From: a virus
Virus record (IMG/VR): IMGVR_UViG_3300017770_000036
Span: 1 to 42,098 of that record
Direction: 5' to 3' (one strand)
DNA: 42,098 nucleotides
Under the pieces are notes generated by a model. That model was not told the origin of the DNA. It made no database searches and saw only the letters and a list, made by a program, of their open reading frames with translations. Positions within the stretch are counted from its first letter, which is position 1. The number at the start of each line of letters is the position of its first letter. Below, in pieces: positions 38,284-42,098 of the stretch. Both the position numbers and the translations under genes were made by a program.

Positions 38284-41200
38284 TTATTTTTCTAAACCTT
38301 CTACTGCGGTTTCGCTAGTATCAAGCACTTGTGACGCTGTCCAGCTTACCCCCGCAAGGCCTCCTTTAAATCTGCTTTTATCCATGGTTGCAATACCAAC
38401 AGCCATTGTAGCTCCTGACTCCACAAGACTCCAAGACGCAGGCTCTGCCATATATTTTAATCTTCTAGGGTCTGTTAAGAACATTATATCGTCTACAGTG
38501 TCGTCTGCAAACATTGCTAATCCTCTTAAATCTTCATCGTCAGAATCTCCAAACAACATTGATATAGCAGTTAATGCACTTACAACTTGCATACCTCTAA
38601 AGAATGTTCTAACAGCTTCCTGTTTATGCTCAGGTAGCTTTTTAAATTTCTTTCTAAAGTCAGACATTTTTTCTTCTCCAGAAATAATACCTCTAGCAAA
38701 GTCAGCACCAAATGCAAATGCAGTAGCATTACTACCTGCTCTCATTTGACCAAATCTGTCAACAGTTTCTTTTTGGAATCTTTCTGACACAGCAGTAGGA
38801 ACCCATTTCTTAAATTGCATTATTGCTTTACCCCAAGAGTAAGTAGCAATACCAATCTGATCAGCTTTAGAGTAACCATAACCTTGCTGTCTTGTTACGT
38901 TATCTAAATACAAGTCTACCTTGTCTTTCATGTCTGCAGGTATTTCACCTTCTTCACTTATCCTATTCCATTCAGCATCCGTAAATTGACCTACAAAACC
39001 AGCGCCCTGTATATAATGTTCTGAACCTATATACGGTGACATCATTATAGAATCAAATCCACTACTATCATTTCCTTGTATTAAATCATAAGCAAACTTT
39101 TCAGGATCCATTTGCTTTTTAATTAAAGCCCATGCTTTTTTACGTTGACCCCAGTATCTAGATTCTCCAGTAATAAACTTTTTACCACCTTTAGATCTAA
39201 ATTCATTATACTTACCAACCATAAGGTTTCCTACACCACCACTAAATCCTAAAGACAAATACCTTATACGAGTAAGCTTTACTAGCTTGTGTATAGCGTT
39301 GTCTGCCAATCTACCTAAGCCTGTTTGACTATCTTGGAAAGTATAGAACCCACGCTTCCAAACATTTTCTAAATATGTTACAGCGTTTTTATTACCTTTA
39401 GTTTTATTGTATGCAATAACACCATCAAGTAAAGGAGTCATAGATTTAAAACCTTTAAAGTTTTCATTACCATAAGTAAACAATGTTGTGTTTACATATT
39501 GTGATAATGCTCTACCTAAATCTTGTGAGCCAAACATTGCAGAAGAAACACCTCTTGATCTTGTAAATCTTGACATAAGGTTTGTACCCATCATTCCGTG
39601 TATTTCTTGTTCTGTTCTAGAAATAGGTTTACCGTCTTCGTGTTTACCAGACTTAGCAAGCTTTTCTGCACGTTTTCTAATTATATCTAAACTAGCTACA
39701 GCTTTAAATTGATTAGACTTACTTTCTGTTTTTACACCTTTTTTTGTGTAGTATAAATATTTCCACTCATGAAACGGTAACACTTCTGACTTACCAGTAA
39801 TAGGGTTAACACCTTTAACTCTAACAGCATCTATATCACCTGTGCCTTGCAGCATATAATCATACAAACCAAACAAACCTCTTTGTTTCATAGATCCAAC
39901 TAAGCCTGTTTTCATGTGTGGTATATATCCTTCTTTATATCTTTCACCTAAAGCAGATTTTGTAATCTTACCATACTTAGCTGTTGTGTTTTTAAAAAAC
40001 TCATAAAACTCTCTTTCAGCTTTACTAGGATTTGTTTTTGCAAAATCTCTTGGTGATTTAAGTTTAAGCTCTTGTACTTCTTTACCATTAATAAGCGTAG
40101 TAACTTTATCGTACATATTACCATAAACTTGACTGTTTTGAGTTTCGTTTAACCCACCAGTAAACCATTTTGTAAAATTCCAAACTTTACCTGCCATAGG
40201 TAATCCATCTGCAAGCCTATCTCTAATAAGATTTTTAGTAAGACGATCAAGTTCTTTTTGGAATTTAATATTTTCATCCATAAAGTTGTCGTATTCTTTT
40301 TCCATCTCACGAACAAGCTTTTGAATTTCTGGTCTGTTACCAGCAATGTTGTTAGAACCAAACCAAGCATGCAACCAAGATATGTCACCCTTGTCCGTCC
40401 ATTCTATACCGTTACGAGCTGCTTTCTGAGCTTCTCCTGCACGTTTAGCTAATTCTATTACAACAGCTTGGTGAACTCCAGATATTGCACTAGGATCAAG
40501 CTTTTGAAATAGCAATGCGTAATCAGTTAATCTTCCTTCTGAGATGTTTGATAACTTCCCAGTTTGAACGATGTTCTGGTCGAACTCCTGGGCTAAATTA
40601 AAATTTGCTTGATACTGCCTATAGAGTTTTTCTAAAGAATCTTTGAGTGACTCGTTCCTGTTTACTTCTTGGACGGTATAACCTTTATCAGATATATACT
40701 CATTAAAATTAAACATTTCATATTCACCACCATAGCCCTGATCTATACTAGACTTTGAGCTATCCATTCTTTTCTTTAGTAATTTTTCAGAAGGGCTTTT
40801 AGCTATAAGGGCAGATTTAAATGCTTGTCTGTCTTGCGCCTGTCTTTCAGCGTTTTTTATATTACTAACATTCTTAGGGGCACCTTTTCTAGTTTTAGAA
40901 ACAAGAACATACTTACCGTGCTTCTTAGATGTTTGCTCCCACTTCTTAGAGTCAAACTTATTTGTAGGAGCTGGTTGCCATTTATAAATAGCATGCTCAT
41001 TTCCGTTTATAGTTTTAACATAGTGCTCTTTGTTAGCTCTTAGCGCTTGTTTCTGTATGTCAGTTTTTGCTTTTAACAAATTTAATTGTGCAGCACCAAA
41101 CTCACCAGTAACAAAATTTGTTACGTTACTTAAAACTTGTGGATTGTTTTTAATTATTTGCTCACCAAAAATTTCTTTCTCAGATATAGCTCCAGGTATT

Positions 41201-42066
41201 CTAGATAAAACTTGCTGATGCTTTTTGTCTATAGATGCACTTATAGATCTTAGTGTAGGGTTGTCAAACAATAAAGAAACAGATGAGTTTTTAAGACCAC
41301 CAGAATTAAGAACAAAGTCTGCAGCAATTAACATATCTTGAATATCCTTGTCTAGTTTTGCAAAATCATTTTTAATTGCTTCAATTTCAAAATCTCTTGT
41401 ATGTTCATTTATATAATCTCTATCTAAACTAATACTCCAACTAGATGGCGCACCTTGGAATCCTTGATGCTCTCTAATTCTGATAGCATTCATAAACTCA
41501 TTATTCTCATCAGACGCTATTATATTTTTTTGTTCACGGCTAAGTTTTTCCATTAAAACTGTTGTAGTTATGCTACCATCTTTTGCTGTAGCATGTTTAC
41601 CAACAGAGTTTGAAACTCTATCAGCAAAACTTAGAACAAAATTAAACATATAATCTTCTACTAATTCAGATTGTTTTCCGTTATATGTATTAAACAATTT
41701 ATCCCCGCCAACCATTGACTTAATAAAGTCAAAAGTTTGTAAGGCATGATCTGTACCAGTAATTTGATTTTTCTTATATAACTCTAATGTTTTATTTAAT
41801 CTATTGTTAAAAGATTTAAACACAGGATTGTTAGCAAGATTATTTAATGCTGTCTTTCCATTGATAGCAGAATTATTTTCCATAACCTTTTTTACTTCTG
41901 CCACCATTTCTGCTGCTTCTTGAGCATTAGAAGGTACAGTTTTGTGTTGGCCAAGTAAACTATTTACAGTGTAAACATCTTGTCCTACCGCTTCTAGTCT
42001 ATGTAATAATTCTATAATTGATCTTTCAGTTGCTTTATCAGAATTAGAGAGCATCAAGGATTCCAA
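38284..42066 (-). CDS. Very large virion/ejection-type protein, N-terminus missing
   Basis: An open frame of 1260 codons, whose first 11 residues (to about position 42036) come from an inverted repeat and are not genuine; the real protein runs off the right edge. It is helical and basic with many Lys/Asn/Ser, resembling large internal or ejection proteins of phages. The part KAIMQFKKWVPTAVSERF, a two-stretch hydrophobic VVSALTAISMLFGD segment and Met/Ala-rich ends are seen near the C-terminus. No enzyme motif found; a DNA-ejection or tail role is inferred from size and place. Confidence 0.55.
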   Translation of the reverse strand: MESLMLSNSDKATERSIIELLHRLEAVGQDVYTVNSLLGQHKTVPSNAQEAAEMVAEVKKVMENNSAINGKTALNNLANNPVFKSFNNRLNKTLELYKKNQITGTDHALQTFDFIKSMVGGDKLFNTYNGKQSELVEDYMFNFVLSFADRVSNSVGKHATAKDGSITTTVLMEKLSREQKNIIASDENNEFMNAIRIREHQGFQGAPSSWSISLDRDYINEHTRDFEIEAIKNDFAKLDKDIQDMLIAADFVLNSGGLKNSSVSLLFDNPTLRSISASIDKKHQQVLSRIPGAISEKEIFGEQIIKNNPQVLSNVTNFVTGEFGAAQLNLLKAKTDIQKQALRANKEHYVKTINGNEHAIYKWQPAPTNKFDSKKWEQTSKKHGKYVLVSKTRKGAPKNVSNIKNAERQAQDRQAFKSALIAKSPSEKLLKKRMDSSKSSIDQGYGGEYEMFNFNEYISDKGYTVQEVNRNESLKDSLEKLYRQYQANFNLAQEFDQNIVQTGKLSNISEGRLTDYALLFQKLDPSAISGVHQAVVIELAKRAGEAQKAARNGIEWTDKGDISWLHAWFGSNNIAGNRPEIQKLVREMEKEYDNFMDENIKFQKELDRLTKNLIRDRLADGLPMAGKVWNFTKWFTGGLNETQNSQVYGNMYDKVTTLINGKEVQELKLKSPRDFAKTNPSKAEREFYEFFKNTTAKYGKITKSALGERYKEGYIPHMKTGLVGSMKQRGLFGLYDYMLQGTGDIDAVRVKGVNPITGKSEVLPFHEWKYLYYTKKGVKTESKSNQFKAVASLDIIRKRAEKLAKSGKHEDGKPISRTEQEIHGMMGTNLMSRFTRSRGVSSAMFGSQDLGRALSQYVNTTLFTYGNENFKGFKSMTPLLDGVIAYNKTKGNKNAVTYLENVWKRGFYTFQDSQTGLGRLADNAIHKLVKLTRIRYLSLGFSGGVGNLMVGKYNEFRSKGGKKFITGESRYWGQRKKAWALIKKQMDPEKFAYDLIQGNDSSGFDSIMMSPYIGSEHYIQGAGFVGQFTDAEWNRISEEGEIPADMKDKVDLYLDNVTRQQGYGYSKADQIGIATYSWGKAIMQFKKWVPTAVSERFQKETVDRFGQMRAGSNATAFAFGADFARGIISGEEKMSDFRKKFKKLPEHKQEAVRTFFRGMQVVSALTAISMLFGDSDDEDLRGLAMFADDTVDDIMFLTDPRRLKYMAEPASWSLVESGATMAVGIATMDKSRFKGGLAGVSWTASQVLDTSETAVEGLEK
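41423..41485 (+). repeat. Inverted repeat, internal copy (63 bp)
   Basis: These 63 bases, inside the large ejection-type gene, are the exact reverse complement of 42036-42098, the last bases of the window. The two arms are 550 bases apart. Here the minus-strand reading frame codes normally (REHQGFQGAPSSWSISLD), so this is the native copy. Confidence 0.95.
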
Positions 42067-42098
42067 GGTGCGCCATCTAGTTGGAGTATTAGTTTAGA
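42036..42098 (-). repeat. Inverted repeat, terminal copy (63 bp, probable artefact)
   Basis: Exact reverse complement of 41423-41485, reaching the last base. Read on the minus strand it supplies the start of the 1260-codon frame out of context (TTG at 42066 or the ATG at 42054), with an in-frame stop just upstream. On the plus strand it re-encodes the same gene fragment in inverted orientation. A fold-back join (chimeric read or assembly end) explains it best. Confidence 0.9.

Noticed and set aside
42036-42098. Genuine terminal inverted repeat or hairpin telomere of a linear genome.
   Set aside because: The other copy is internal (41423-41485), within a gene, and no matching sequence is seen at the left end. 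A fold-back artefact is simpler.
1-42098. Temperate phage or prophage.
   Set aside because: No integrase, excisionase, CI-like repressor or attachment site is recognised, though the missing part of the genome could still contain them.

Overview
The window looks like most of the genome of a tailed phage that infects a marine Bacteroidetes bacterium, probably a member of the Flavobacteriia. The DNA is AT-rich. Genes are packed with ATGA, TAATG or TGATG overlaps. Most starts have an A/T-rich leader and no Shine-Dalgarno sequence, as is usual in Bacteroidetes. Intergenic sites match the Bacteroidetes -7 promoter element TAnnTTTG. Several proteins carry modules typical of flavobacterial surface proteins, including a type IX secretion (T9SS) sorting domain. 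I see no integrase or lysogeny repressor. Terminase, portal and major capsid genes are also absent and must lie outside the window, so the sequence is incomplete at both ends.

Layout. (1) Positions 1-987, minus strand: two microgenes, a small protein and a partial gene running off the left edge, probably the start of the packaging/head transcript. (2) 988-1141: divergent regulatory region. (3) 1142-9223, plus strand: many small early genes separated by hairpin-rich gaps, several one-pass or two-pass membrane microproteins, a spore photoproduct lyase homologue (6666-7523) and a DUF932 protein, closed by a clear terminator at 9230-9252. (4) 9276-14796: mainly uncharacterised small phage proteins, a DnaA domain IV-like protein, a winged-helix protein and a YubB/DUF1281 protein. 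(5) 14817-21067: replication and recombination genes. These are an HU-like protein, a probable annealing-type recombination protein, a DUF3127 SSB, a RusA-like resolvase, a helicase-loader-like protein, a DnaB-type helicase, a RecE-like PDDEXK exonuclease and a calcineurin-like phosphoesterase. No DNA polymerase or primase is seen. (6) 21068-42098, minus strand, transcribed right to left: a very large ejection-type protein cut at the right edge, a tail-fibre/baseplate region with three paralogous small N-terminal modules, a collagen-like protein, and finally a lysis/envelope block.

The lysis/envelope block (21068-26509) is the most unusual part. It contains a GTA-type 3TM holin and an M15A peptidase endolysin. 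It also encodes a secreted thioredoxin-fold protein without a CxxC pair, a spanin-like coiled-coil membrane protein, a probable outer-membrane beta-barrel, and an 825-residue secreted protein. That protein has a signal peptide, fourteen 'GCTD' repeats and a C-terminal T9SS sorting domain. The barrel gene overlaps the T9SS cargo gene by ATGA, so the two are probably translated together. I infer that the phage uses the host gliding/T9SS export route to display a protein on the infected cell surface.

The last 63 bases of the window are an exact inverted copy of 41423-41485, which lies inside the same large gene. This is best read as a fold-back (chimera or assembly) artefact, so the apparent N-terminus of the 1260-residue reading frame is not genuine.
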